This document shows positions 28,152 through 37,486 of a stretch of DNA of 64,000 nucleotides, piece by piece; the stretch's first letter is position 1, and each line of letters starts with the position of its first letter. The notes beneath the pieces were generated by a model that was not told the DNA's origin, did no database searches, and saw only the letters and a list, made by a program, of their open reading frames with translations. The translations under genes and the position numbers were made by a program. This stretch comes from Vibrio tapetis subsp. tapetis (GTDB taxonomy: Bacteria; Pseudomonadota; Gammaproteobacteria; Enterobacterales; Vibrionaceae): NCBI RefSeq assembly GCF_900233005.1, contig NZ_LT960611.1, positions 3,534,001-3,598,000 of the forward strand. The letters are read 5' to 3'.

Positions 28152-28518
28152 AACTAGAGGTAGAGAAAAACGGCAGGGTCAGGTGATCGGATTAAACCGA
28201 AACGCCCGATCGGAATCGCCGAAATACGCAAGAAAGGAGGAGGGAAGAGCTAATTAACTATTTAAAGAGTGGAGACGACGTCAAAAGCGATGACAATCTA
28301 AGTTTAACTTTTTCTGAAAAGACTGTGTTGAGTTGTAATGAGCGTAGAACTGGTAGCTCTTCTACTACGATAAAAAACCTTGAGTTAGATAGGTTTAAGC
28401 AGAGAGTTATTTCTGCTTTTACCTTATTAGGTGAAAAAGCAGAAATTTAATTGTTCATGTCTTTTATATGCGGCCCTAACTTTTATGTTGGATATGTTTT
28501 ATTTGTCTTAAAAAGTGG

Positions 28519-28547
28519 TAAACAATTTATCTTTAGGCGAGTATAAT
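28519..28547 (+). promoter_or_regulatory. Probable sigma-70 promoter of the ATPase-protease operon
   Basis: TATAAT at 28542-28547 with TAAACA 17 bp upstream as a weak -35. About 50 bp before the ATPase start. It lies downstream of the helicase stop, so the operon has its own promoter. Confidence 0.55.
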
Positions 28548-28596
28548 CGGCCGGTATTTTATTGTATTTATTAAAAATCAAGCGCTTAGGTCAATT

Positions 28597-29685
28597 ATGA
28601 ATGGTAAACTCATATTAAAAATCGTTGAGTCGGCGTTAGCTGGGCGCTCTGATGAGTTAAAAATGTTAGTAAATGTCCTGAGTCACGAGGTTAGTCGAAC
28701 TAATCCAGATTTGAGTCGGGAATTAAGTAAGCTTGTCTTGTCGAAGGGCAGTTTAAGAAGTAAAGCACAAAGGGTTAACCCTAATTTACTGGAGCCTAAA
28801 AAATCAGGCCTGATAGAAAACAGCTTAGTGAACATAAACCCTTTCCCATACTTAGAAAGTGCGCCGGTTTTGCCGGACTCAATCAAAGATACTTTTGAAC
28901 AAGTTATTGTTGAACATAACAATAAAGCTAAGTTACAAAAAAATGGATTGGAACCAGTAAAGACCCTTTTATTTGAGGGGCCGCCAGGCGTAGGGAAAAC
29001 TATGTCTGCTCAATGGCTAGCTCAAAAATTAGATGTACCATTACTCGTTTTAGATTTGGCAACCGTAATGAATAGCCAATTAGGTAAAACAGGTAACAAC
29101 CTAAAGTCCGTAATAGAGCATGCAGCCTCTCAGTCATGTATTTTGTTGTTAGATGAGTTTGATGCGATTGCTAAGAAGCGTGATGACGAAGGGGATGTCG
29201 GAGAGCTTAAACGACTAGTTACTGTATTACTGCAATCAATAGATGCTTGGCCTAGCTCATCGATCCTTGTTGCTGCTACAAACCATGCTGAATTGCTTGA
29301 TCCGGCAGTTTGGCGTCGATTTGAAGAGAAATTTGTTTTCTCTCTTCCTAATGATGTGCAGGTTAGTGATTACTTAGAAAGTATTACTGGAAATAAGCAT
29401 GTAGCAGCTCTGTCACTTTTGTTTCGAGGGATGTCATACAGTGATATAAAAACTTTGATACTCAAGTATAAGAAAATTAGTTTAATTCATGATATACCAC
29501 TTGTTGAACAGTTAATAGCTGCGCATGTGTCTAATATTTGTTTAGAAAAACTATCGATTAATGAAAAGAAGCAACTAGCAGTGGCCTTAATCGGTGCGAA
29601 ACTTTCACAACGAAAAGTTTCTGAACTTTTGAATATATCAAGACAAACAATCAAAAAGGCAATCGACAACGTCGAATCTAATTAG
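28597..29685 (+). CDS. ietA: AAA+ ATPase of an IetAS-like pair
   Basis: 362 residues: helical N-terminus, AAA+ core with Walker A GPPGVGKT (128-135), Walker B ILLLDEFDA, sensor AATN (226-229) and arginine finger WRRF (239-242). A C-terminal HTH (LSQRKVSELLNISRQTIKKAI) may bind DNA. Directly followed (13 bp) by a subtilisin-like protease, the arrangement of IetA-IetS, described as a plasmid-stability and later anti-phage system. I use the name for the architecture; similarity to the type IetA should be checked. First gene of a five-gene run. Confidence 0.75.
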   Translation: MNGKLILKIVESALAGRSDELKMLVNVLSHEVSRTNPDLSRELSKLVLSKGSLRSKAQRVNPNLLEPKKSGLIENSLVNINPFPYLESAPVLPDSIKDTFEQVIVEHNNKAKLQKNGLEPVKTLLFEGPPGVGKTMSAQWLAQKLDVPLLVLDLATVMNSQLGKTGNNLKSVIEHAASQSCILLLDEFDAIAKKRDDEGDVGELKRLVTVLLQSIDAWPSSSILVAATNHAELLDPAVWRRFEEKFVFSLPNDVQVSDYLESITGNKHVAALSLLFRGMSYSDIKTLILKYKKISLIHDIPLVEQLIAAHVSNICLEKLSINEKKQLAVALIGAKLSQRKVSELLNISRQTIKKAIDNVESN

Positions 29686-29698
29686 AAGCGAAACTTGA

Positions 29699-31948
29699 AT
29701 GAGTCCCAAAAGACCTATTTTGTCCAAAGCAGAGGCCTACTCACAAGCAGTGGTCAGAAAGAATCCACCTCCAGGTGATAAATTGGTTCCATATACTTAC
29801 TTTCAAGCTAAGGGAAGAATAGGACGACAGCTTACAGAAACAATTTCTAGAATTGATACATTGCCACCGGATACTACTCCGAATGAAGAAGTTGTTACGA
29901 AGTTAACTTTACATCCTAGCTTTTTGGCCAGGTCATTTTTTCCTAAGAGCATTCTGGAAAAATATGAACTGAAATGTGTCGGTAGTAAGGAAGTTTTCAT
30001 TACTCCTGAAATGAAAGCAACAAAAACACAAGAGGAGCAGGGTGTTCTCTCTAGTTCATTATTATATGTTGCTGGCCAAAAAGAACAGTTTAGTAAGTTA
30101 CTTGATGATATTGCTTGTGATGTTCTTGATGACGACTCTTTAGATGATTTAATCAAGTTAGAGGATATTTCACTATTTGAAAGCTTAGAGAAGTTGGCTC
30201 CTTCAACTGAGACAGGACCTTCAACCTCTGAATTAGTGTATGAGATAGTCCTACATGCATCCTCATCTCAAGACTATATTCTTGAGAGCTTTTGTCGATA
30301 CATTGATAACTTAGGTGGGCATGTTTACAAAGATAAAACTAGAACTGTCAAAGGTTTAACTTTTTGTTTTGTTAAAACTTGCGCGAGTAATATAACTCCA
30401 CTCGCTAATTTTGCGTATGTACGAGTTGTAAGGCCGATACCTGAACTGACTATTAGCGAGCAAGGCTCAGATTTTAAAAAAATAGATAGTTTGAGTTTTG
30501 GGACTGAGAAAGATTTAAGCTCTGGTCCACATTCTAATATTGCGATTTTTGATGGGGGGCTTTTTCAAGGCGATTGTAATAACCCTTATATTCGATATTT
30601 TGACCTTACACACCAACATGTTGATATAGAAGATAATTACTTGCATGGTTCTCGTGTTACGTCAGCCATTGTCTATGGTGACGTAGGTGATACCGATTCT
30701 CAATCGCGTAACATTTTATCTGTGGATCATTATAAGGTTTATTGCCACCAAGATAACCTTGATGTCGGTTTAGTTGATGTTCTTGATAGGCTTGTAAACG
30801 TCTTGAAGTCGAGGAAATATAAGTTTGTAAATATTAGCTTGGGACCTAAAGTCCCATGTCCTGATGATGAGCCTAGTTTGTGGACCTCAACACTAGACGA
30901 GCTAGCGGCTACAGGTGAAACACTGTTTGTAGTTGCAGTAGGAAATGAAGGTATATATCTAAATACTGATTTAAAGGGGCTTGCTCGAATCCAACCTCCG
31001 GCCGATATGTTAAATGGATTAAGTATCGGAGCTGCAAACTCAAGAAACAAGAACTGGGAGAGAGCTTCATATAGTTGTGTAGGTCCCGGTCGTCGTCCAG
31101 GTTATATCAAACCTGACGCATTGTTTTTTGGTGGGGAAGAAGACGAAAAAGTTAAGTTACTGTCTTTAAGTGATTATTCTACGAATGAAATCACGGGCAC
31201 TTCTATTGCTGCTCCGCTCGCACTTCGTTTAGCTGCATTGATTGATATGACAACTAATGGCGAGCTAAATGTAGCGACTATTCGAGCTTTGCTTATCCAC
31301 TCAACTGGAAAAAATGACGTTGATAGGAAAGAGTGTGGCTGGGGAAGAATCGAAAGCAACATAGAAAATATACTGTATTGCGATGACAATAAGGTGACTT
31401 TCATCTATCAAGGGGTGTTAACGAAGAGCAGTGGTATTCGAGCTTCAGTACCATGCCCGCAGAATACTCCTTATATCGGTGGAATGATCGAGATGGATGC
31501 GACAGTGTGCTTTTATACCGATATAGATCAGCAGCATACGGTTAGCTATACCAGGGCTGGATTGGAGATCACTTTTAGACCAAATTTTGAAAAGTTAGGA
31601 AAGGATAGCTCTGAAGCGAAAACTAGGTCTCTTTTCAATAAAAAGAATATCTTAGGTGATGAGCCGACTTTTAGGCGCGATGCCCATCTATGGGAGACGT
31701 GTTATAAGGTACATGATAGAATGAGGGCATCTTCGTTGAAAGAACCTATGCTAGATATCAAGTATTTAGCCAGAGACGAAGGGCACTCTCGCTCAGCTGC
31801 GGAGATGCGTAAGCTTCCGCCACTTTACTACTCATTGATCGTTACCGTACAAACTAATACTGAATATGATTTGTACGGTGATGTTGTGAATGAATTTCAA
31901 CTATTAACACCCTTAGAGGTAGATTTAGATGCTATTGTTAACGTATAG
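29699..31948 (+). CDS. ietS: Subtilisin-like (S8) serine protease of an IetAS-like pair
   Basis: 749 residues without a signal peptide, so probably cytoplasmic. N-terminal ~270 residues are of unknown fold; the S8 domain follows with D285 (AIFDGG), H316 (HGSRVTSAI), oxyanion N416 (AVGNEG) and S502 (GTSIAAP); a ~220-residue C-terminal domain ends the protein. All catalytic residues are intact. In IetAS the ATPase is thought to control the protease during phage infection. The next gene begins within about 30 bp. Confidence 0.82.
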   Translation: MSPKRPILSKAEAYSQAVVRKNPPPGDKLVPYTYFQAKGRIGRQLTETISRIDTLPPDTTPNEEVVTKLTLHPSFLARSFFPKSILEKYELKCVGSKEVFITPEMKATKTQEEQGVLSSSLLYVAGQKEQFSKLLDDIACDVLDDDSLDDLIKLEDISLFESLEKLAPSTETGPSTSELVYEIVLHASSSQDYILESFCRYIDNLGGHVYKDKTRTVKGLTFCFVKTCASNITPLANFAYVRVVRPIPELTISEQGSDFKKIDSLSFGTEKDLSSGPHSNIAIFDGGLFQGDCNNPYIRYFDLTHQHVDIEDNYLHGSRVTSAIVYGDVGDTDSQSRNILSVDHYKVYCHQDNLDVGLVDVLDRLVNVLKSRKYKFVNISLGPKVPCPDDEPSLWTSTLDELAATGETLFVVAVGNEGIYLNTDLKGLARIQPPADMLNGLSIGAANSRNKNWERASYSCVGPGRRPGYIKPDALFFGGEEDEKVKLLSLSDYSTNEITGTSIAAPLALRLAALIDMTTNGELNVATIRALLIHSTGKNDVDRKECGWGRIESNIENILYCDDNKVTFIYQGVLTKSSGIRASVPCPQNTPYIGGMIEMDATVCFYTDIDQQHTVSYTRAGLEITFRPNFEKLGKDSSEAKTRSLFNKKNILGDEPTFRRDAHLWETCYKVHDRMRASSLKEPMLDIKYLARDEGHSRSAAEMRKLPPLYYSLIVTVQTNTEYDLYGDVVNEFQLLTPLEVDLDAIVNV

Positions 31949-31981
31949 AGAGTGCCGACAACTATGAGGGGGCAGCTAGCT

Positions 31982-32335
31982 ATGAATAGATCTGAAATAC
32001 ATAATTTTTCCTCTTTGAGGACCGCTGATACCAGAGCAGATCATGACTTTTTTAAGCAACTATCTGATAAAACAGTCATAAATATCGATAGGTTAGGCGC
32101 TCAAGGAACAGACGGGGTTTCATTGTCAACTTTGAAGTCTTATATGGGTATTAACTATCAAGTGCTTACTAAAGTAATTAAAACACTGCACTCGAAGAAG
32201 TTGGTTGCATTACGTCGACGTTCTGGAGTCGAAAGCGCAGACTCTACTACGTCAGATGACATTATCCTTAAGTTAACTGCTGAAGGTAGTACGTATGTGC
32301 GTAATGTCTTGTATGCGATGCAAATAACAGAATAA
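31982..32335 (+). CDS. Small predicted winged-helix protein in the ATPase-protease operon
   Basis: 117 residues from ATG 31982, with GAGGGGG 9 nt before; ATG 31964 and GTG 31952 are alternatives. A MarR-like winged helix is suggested by DGVSLSTLKSYMGINYQVLTKVIKTLHSKKLVALRRRSG followed by a second strand pair (DDIILKLTAEGSTYVRNVL). Could regulate the operon or sense DNA. No named family recognised. It is 33 bp after the protease stop. Confidence 0.68.
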   Translation: MNRSEIHNFSSLRTADTRADHDFFKQLSDKTVINIDRLGAQGTDGVSLSTLKSYMGINYQVLTKVIKTLHSKKLVALRRRSGVESADSTTSDDIILKLTAEGSTYVRNVLYAMQITE

Positions 32336-32367
32336 TCCTAATAAAACTATTTAGTTGGCTACCTTAC

Positions 32368-33312
32368 GTGCTTGAGATTCTTAAAAACGTGCTTGAAACT
32401 CTTAAAAAACTATTCACTAATCACATCACAAATGTTGTCGTCATTGTTCATATCGCTGTTGTTTACGGAATTTACAATTACGACCCAACTCTTTACCCAG
32501 ACTTTTTTATAGTTTGGTTTGCCGGCATTATTTTAAGTGCGGTTGAGCTTGGTTCTAGATACAAAGATGAGCCAAGCTCAGTTTTGACAAGCTCTCCAGG
32601 TGTAATGTACTTGGTCATTAATGGACTTATTTGTTGTTTTGGCTTCTTCTTGATCCAGAACTTTAGTTGGCATTTCGAAGTTGATGAAATCCTTCCTCTG
32701 ATGGCTCAGCGTACGATGGATATAATGCAGGCTGCTTTAGGCAGTATGATGATTATGCGAAGCTCATTCATTAAACTAGGTAACGATTCCCAGACTGATC
32801 TTGGCCTAAATATTGTTCTCAAAAAGCTCCTCGCAATGGTAGATCGAGAAGTAGATAGGGTTCGAGCGACCAAAAGAAGCAAAGATGTTACCGCCCTTTT
32901 GAAGGGTACAAGCTATTCTGATACCCGAAACAAAGTAATTACATATTGCCTTGATGTGATGCAGAACATCTCACCAGATGAACGCAGGAAGTTAAAGTTT
33001 GAGTTGAATGCTATTGATGCACAAGATGAGTGTGTAGACCGCACCACAAGGAAATACTCGGCAGGACTACTGATATACAATATTGTCGGGCAAAGTGTCT
33101 TAGAAAGTGCTGTGCGTGATCTGGGGCTATATAGCTCTGTCGAATGTAAAGAGAGTGAACTTTCGGTTGACCCTCAAGAAGAGTTTGAATCTGTCCGAGA
33201 TACTTTTGAGGATATGCTTGATACTCCGTCTCCACCTCCTAATGGCAATTCAAAGTCTGTTGAAGAAGGCTCGGAACCTACTGAAACTCAGGCAGATAAA
33301 GCGATTGAATAA
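32368..33312 (+). CDS. Membrane protein of unknown function in the ATPase-protease operon
   Basis: 314 residues from GTG 32368. An N-terminal amphipathic helix precedes three or four hydrophobic segments (about 20-37, 48-64, 80-95, and a weak one near 115-130). About 180 cytoplasmic residues follow, rich in charged helices, and an acidic Pro/Glu-rich tail (about 270-314) ends it. No family recognised. The stop overlaps the TTG start of the next gene by 8 bp, so the two are coupled. It could be the membrane effector or anchor of the system. Confidence 0.7.
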   Translation: MLEILKNVLETLKKLFTNHITNVVVIVHIAVVYGIYNYDPTLYPDFFIVWFAGIILSAVELGSRYKDEPSSVLTSSPGVMYLVINGLICCFGFFLIQNFSWHFEVDEILPLMAQRTMDIMQAALGSMMIMRSSFIKLGNDSQTDLGLNIVLKKLLAMVDREVDRVRATKRSKDVTALLKGTSYSDTRNKVITYCLDVMQNISPDERRKLKFELNAIDAQDECVDRTTRKYSAGLLIYNIVGQSVLESAVRDLGLYSSVECKESELSVDPQEEFESVRDTFEDMLDTPSPPPNGNSKSVEEGSEPTETQADKAIE

Positions 33313-34312
33313 AATATTTATCACCTATTTAGCAACCTTCTTGCTGTCAGCTCTATCATTTCGCTCTTTTGCTATGGTCGATATAAGAGTTGTTGATGTT
33401 GGCCCAGGTTTATGTGTTCTCGCGACTGATACTGTGAACGATAAGCATGTTCTGTATGATGCTGGACGCTGGACCAATAGTTATTGCTATGACTATGTTG
33501 TAGATAAAGTCGAAAGAGATATATCTCTAGTTGTGATTAGTCACTTGGATTCGGATCACTTTAGTAACTTGCCAGATATATTAGAACAAAAGAAAGCTGA
33601 ACTTATTGTTCATACTGGATATAAACGAAGAAAGACAACTTGGCATGCTGCAAACCATGCAATCGCTATGGGAGCGAAGAGGGGCTCTACGGTTATTAAC
33701 TTGCAATCTACCTCATTAGATATGATGGTATCTCCAATAGTCATTGGTGATATGACTATCGATTTTGTGTACGGGCTAGGTGAGTGGGATGTGAACAAAG
33801 GACGACTTTCAGAAAGTCATTTACGTAATGCTCTAAGTATTGTCGTTAGGTTGTCTGCTCATGGTAAAGAAGTTCTTTTGGCTGGAGATACAGTCGGTAG
33901 ACATGATGGAGACCCTCAAGATTCATGTTTGTATGCTGAACAAGATATGGTTACAGCTGTTACACGTGACAAATTAGAGGCTGATGTTCTTATTGCTCCT
34001 CACCATGGTGCAGATAATGCGAGCTCAAGTTGTTTTCTGGAAGCAGTGAGCCCTACATATGTGATTTATTCTGCTGGTCATAGCTATAAGCACCCCAGAG
34101 AGGTAACTGCTAGAAGAACATTAACAACTCTTGGAATTCCTCAGACTAATATGTTTAGAACAGACAGAGGCGATGATGAGGGAGACTTAGAATGGGATTT
34201 TCAAAGGATTCCTGGCTGCTCAGACCAAGCTGGTGATGACGATGTTGCCATAGAGCTCTCGGCTACAAGTTTACACGTTTCTTATGTAAATCCTCTTAAT
34301 GAATGTGGATAA
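33305..34312 (+). CDS. Exported metallo-beta-lactamase-fold protein (ComEC C-domain-like)
   Basis: 335 residues from TTG 33305, chosen because it opens a classical signal peptide (MNKIFITYLATFLLSALSFRSFA) and overlaps the previous stop by 8 bp. Reading further upstream runs through the membrane gene in another frame. MBL motifs: VVISHLDSDH (H80, D82, D84, H85), LLAGDT, and APHHGADNASSS with a metal-binding histidine, the pattern of the ComEC/Rec2 MBL domain. Likely a periplasmic hydrolase, possibly nuclease-like. Last gene of the five-gene run. Confidence 0.78.
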   Translation: MNKIFITYLATFLLSALSFRSFAMVDIRVVDVGPGLCVLATDTVNDKHVLYDAGRWTNSYCYDYVVDKVERDISLVVISHLDSDHFSNLPDILEQKKAELIVHTGYKRRKTTWHAANHAIAMGAKRGSTVINLQSTSLDMMVSPIVIGDMTIDFVYGLGEWDVNKGRLSESHLRNALSIVVRLSAHGKEVLLAGDTVGRHDGDPQDSCLYAEQDMVTAVTRDKLEADVLIAPHHGADNASSSCFLEAVSPTYVIYSAGHSYKHPREVTARRTLTTLGIPQTNMFRTDRGDDEGDLEWDFQRIPGCSDQAGDDDVAIELSATSLHVSYVNPLNECG

Positions 34313-34386
34313 TCTGGCAGTAAATGGTCAACTTGAGGCATGTTGTAGCATCATGGGGTTGTCGTATTTCATAAGATAACCAAGCC

Positions 34387-35049
34387 CTAGTTCTCTTCAC
34401 TGTTGTTTAATTTGAGTGTTTTTTCGATAGCACTAAAAAAGCCCGGCTTAAAGATTACAAAATCGTTCATGTCTAAAATTTCACCAAATTCGCCAGTTTT
34501 GAGACCTTTCATATCAAGGTATTTAGGGTCTATTGATGATTTTAAGGCGTTAGCTTCTGAACTAGTAAGTGTAATGGTATTTGATAATTGATTAAGCTCA
34601 CTGTGAAGGGGGGCGGTATCAAATACTTGAACCGGTACTTCAGCATTCAATAAGTCCACTTTTAACTGATTCACTTCCGCAATCAATTTACTCTTGTCAG
34701 CTATCAAATCTCGCACAAGCCACCTTGCAGATGGACTCTCAATATCATTGACCCAACTATGCTCATTTAGACGAGAGTTGAACGTTGGTTCTTTCTTGAA
34801 TGTTTCTGCGTATGTTTTTATTAAGCTATGGTATAGATGCCCTGATTTGTTGCGAATAGCCTGTGTTGAAGGGCCTAAACTCTTTGCTGAAAGCTCCCCA
34901 ATATTGATGATGGAAAAGTTCTTTTGTCCGGTTTGTAATTGTTCTAAACAAACCTGGTTAATGATCTTTAGGCTTTGCTTAGCTTTCTTTGATTTTGCTT
35001 CTTTCAATAATGTCTCATATACCTTCTTAATATCGTTCAAATGGTTCAT
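34387..35049 (-). CDS. gmtX: Gamma-mobile-trio protein GmtX
   Basis: 220 residues, mostly helical, with a central coiled-coil-like stretch (LIADKSKLIAEVNQLKVDLLNAEV). Third member of the GMT module: its ATG follows the gmtZ TAA with no spacer. Tn554-type and related transposons also carry a small third protein (TnpC) after two tyrosine recombinases, and the KSLGPSTQAIRNKSGHLYHSLI region resembles such helper proteins. The name rests mainly on the gene trio and size. Confidence 0.65.
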   Translation of the reverse strand: MNHLNDIKKVYETLLKEAKSKKAKQSLKIINQVCLEQLQTGQKNFSIINIGELSAKSLGPSTQAIRNKSGHLYHSLIKTYAETFKKEPTFNSRLNEHSWVNDIESPSARWLVRDLIADKSKLIAEVNQLKVDLLNAEVPVQVFDTAPLHSELNQLSNTITLTSSEANALKSSIDPKYLDMKGLKTGEFGEILDMNDFVIFKPGFFSAIEKTLKLNNSEEN

Positions 35050-37486
35050 TTACTCTTCCTCCAATAGTTTAGTCTTTGCAAGAATCATCTGAATCTCCTC
35101 AGATAAAGGCACTAATTTGTCACTTTCTTGTAGGGATATTGAGTCTATGGGTCTCTTACCATCAAGCACATGATTGAGTTCTCCCCAACCTCCTAATCGA
35201 GCAAGCATTAGCTGAGTCATTTGGTTGCCAACCTTTAGCTGATTGTCTTCGCTTAAATGGATAAATTGTGCAGGGAATCCATTACGCAATAACATCTTGT
35301 CTAAACTGGAACTTCTACGAGGGAGTGCTGTATTTGAGTCTGCAGATAAGAATATTTCAGCGTTCTCACAGACTTCCGCTAGTGCTTGATGATGTGATAC
35401 TTCTTCCAGGTTGATTGATAAACTGTTGGTGTTTAGAACTAGGGGAACTTTGCTCTTTGATTGCTCTTCCTTATCAAACAAAGTTAACGTTTGTCTTAAG
35501 AGTTTGAATATCGATAAAATATCGCAGCCCAATGCATCGTGGCGTACTTGCTCCTGTTCTAGTAAGTTGCTTAAACGTTTGTGCTTGAGTCTAACTTCAG
35601 GGGAAACAACTTGTCCTTTTGATTCTAGTTTGTAGATCATCACATCCATATGCTCAATTTTTGAATTGAGACTGCACACTTTATTTGAGACGTATTGTCT
35701 TGCTTCAGCGATTTCATTTCCTTTTGCTAGCAGCCCGATGTAAAAAGGGATACCTGTAACAAAATGCCTACACCTGAAGCAGTTCTGTTTACCTAAATAG
35801 CCAGCTGAAACTGCGGAGTATGCGGGGGTACTTTTTGAGGAAGAGGAAACATCTCTATCACCGCCGTTCGAACATTCAGTTGCTCCATATGGACAAAGGC
35901 CATAATCAAAAAATAGGACTGATGATTGTGGCCAATCGGGGTTCTTTAGAGCGGAGTTAACAGGAATTACAAGCTCTTCTTTGTGTTCGTGAATTTTGTT
36001 TTCCATCATCAATGCTTGTTTATGTTCTGCCGAACGCTCTAGAGCTTTTTTCTCTCCAATCGTGAGTACACTTGCCATATTGGAATGTGTCATTTTTGTA
36101 TAGTGCAATGTCATCATGATTTGAGAGTGACCAACTACTTTCATTAGAATATGTAAGGGGACATCACCATAAAGAACTAGCGATGTAATAAGACTTACGC
36201 GCATCGTATGAGGGCTATATATCGATGTATATTGAGAACCCCTTTTTCTAGCTAAAGGAGTTTTATCATCCTGAATTTCATAAAGAACTTTAGCAAGTGA
36301 GTTGGCGAATATGTTCTGTTTTAACGGCTGGTAGTTGTTTGTGTCAGTGTTTCTATTCCCAGCCCCTGGATTTCGAAATAAGAAGCATTGTGTCCCGCGG
36401 TTTGTGAGCACTGCATTCGATGGCTTTATATGTTTATCAAAATGTACGTCAGTCCAACGGGTTGGTTCTTTGATAGGGTTGTACTTCGTTTGCCAATCTC
36501 TTAATCGGATAAGCCATGGCACAAGTCTTTCTGGGATATATGGAGAGTAGTATGGCTTACCTGTTTTGTTTGTGTTGACGAACATAACGAAGTTATCTCC
36601 ATCTTTATGTAATACACCTTGATTGTCTGTTTTTTGAAGCCCTACAAGAGGGTTATCGTTTTTGACCCATTTAAAGTCAGGCACAATATGAGATTTATCA
36701 TCTAATTCTATAGACTTGTAGCCGTTACAAATTAGTTTGAATTTATCTGCCTCACCTGAATCTAACCAAAGGATTTGCTGCCCTCTTGTAGGCAGGTTAA
36801 ATAAGCAATACAACGCAATAGCCCTTGCTGGAGACCACATTTCAAATATAGTTTCTCGGTAGCACCTACTCCCCTTATTTCTTTTTAGCTTAACTGCTTT
36901 TCGCCATACACAATTGGGGTCGTTTTTATCTATCAGGGCTTCATCGACTTCATACCAATCTGATTTGTTTAACTCATGAGCTACTGTTAGTTGATTAAAA
37001 TTTTCACAACGTATTTTTCCTGAGTTGTTGTAACGATCTATAAATTCGGGAATGAGGTGATTACGTCCTTTTACAACGTATTCATATGGCAAGGATGGTT
37101 TATGTGTTTCACTTTGATTGACTTTGTTGTTTTCAATAACGTGGTTGATATAGGGTATTTGGTATAAGCCTATTTTGGGTATTGGTTTTCTTTTACCTGT
37201 CGCTTTATCTTCTACAAAAAAAAGTATCGCTATAAACTGATTTTAGAAATCCTGCTATCTGATTTTTTGTAGAGTTGCGTTGTAGGCTTTCGGGTAATGT
37301 TGATAAATACTTATCCATTGATGGAGGCGGGTTTTTACGCTCAAAGAATGGAGAAATGTTATTTGAAGCATTGATATTATGAATATGAGAGGAGCAGTAC
37401 TTTAGGTAGTGGTTTAGTCGCAACTTAGTGGCTCCAACACTTCTTCTAAGTTTCATACAGTAGTTGCTAGCAAGTGCTGCCCATCC

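Larger units (their letters stand above)
25641..28230 (+). mobile_element. IS21-family insertion sequence
   Basis: 2,590 bp carrying istA and istB. The ends are TGCGTATTTCGG (25641-25652) and its exact inverse at 28219-28230. A 6-bp target duplication AGAAAG flanks it (25635-25640 and 28231-28236). Both ends contain reiterated TTTCGG and CCGATC motifs over about 100-150 bp, the multiple terminal repeats expected for IstA binding in the IS21 family. Excising the element plus one AGAAAG restores the helicase frame exactly. Confidence 0.93.
24454..28450 (+). pseudogene. SF2 DEAD/DEAH-type helicase split by an IS21-family element
   Basis: The gene runs 24454-25640 and resumes at 28237-28450; joining these gives 466 codons in frame (…MAPFLE-RRREELINYL…). 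Helicase motifs: Q-tip RQWQIECSEKAL, Walker A ATPGAGKT (28-35), DEIHH (116-120), SGTPW, EGTDIPRL and QVLGRVLRV (motif VI). The GTG start overlaps the upstream gene. In its present state all helicase motifs remain before the insertion; the frame continues into the element and stops at 25740 after ~33 foreign residues, so a nearly complete protein lacking ~70 C-terminal residues could be made. Likely a defence or island-maintenance ATPase; role inferred only. Confidence 0.88.

Noticed and set aside
33107..33304. 66-residue N-terminal extension of the MBL-fold protein
   Set aside because: It lies in an alternative frame of the membrane-protein gene; the signal peptide begins at TTG 33305.
23930..34312. 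CRISPR-Cas, restriction-modification or toxin-antitoxin loci within the island cargo
   Set aside because: No repeat-spacer array, Cas, methyltransferase/endonuclease pair or recognisable toxin-antitoxin pair was found there.
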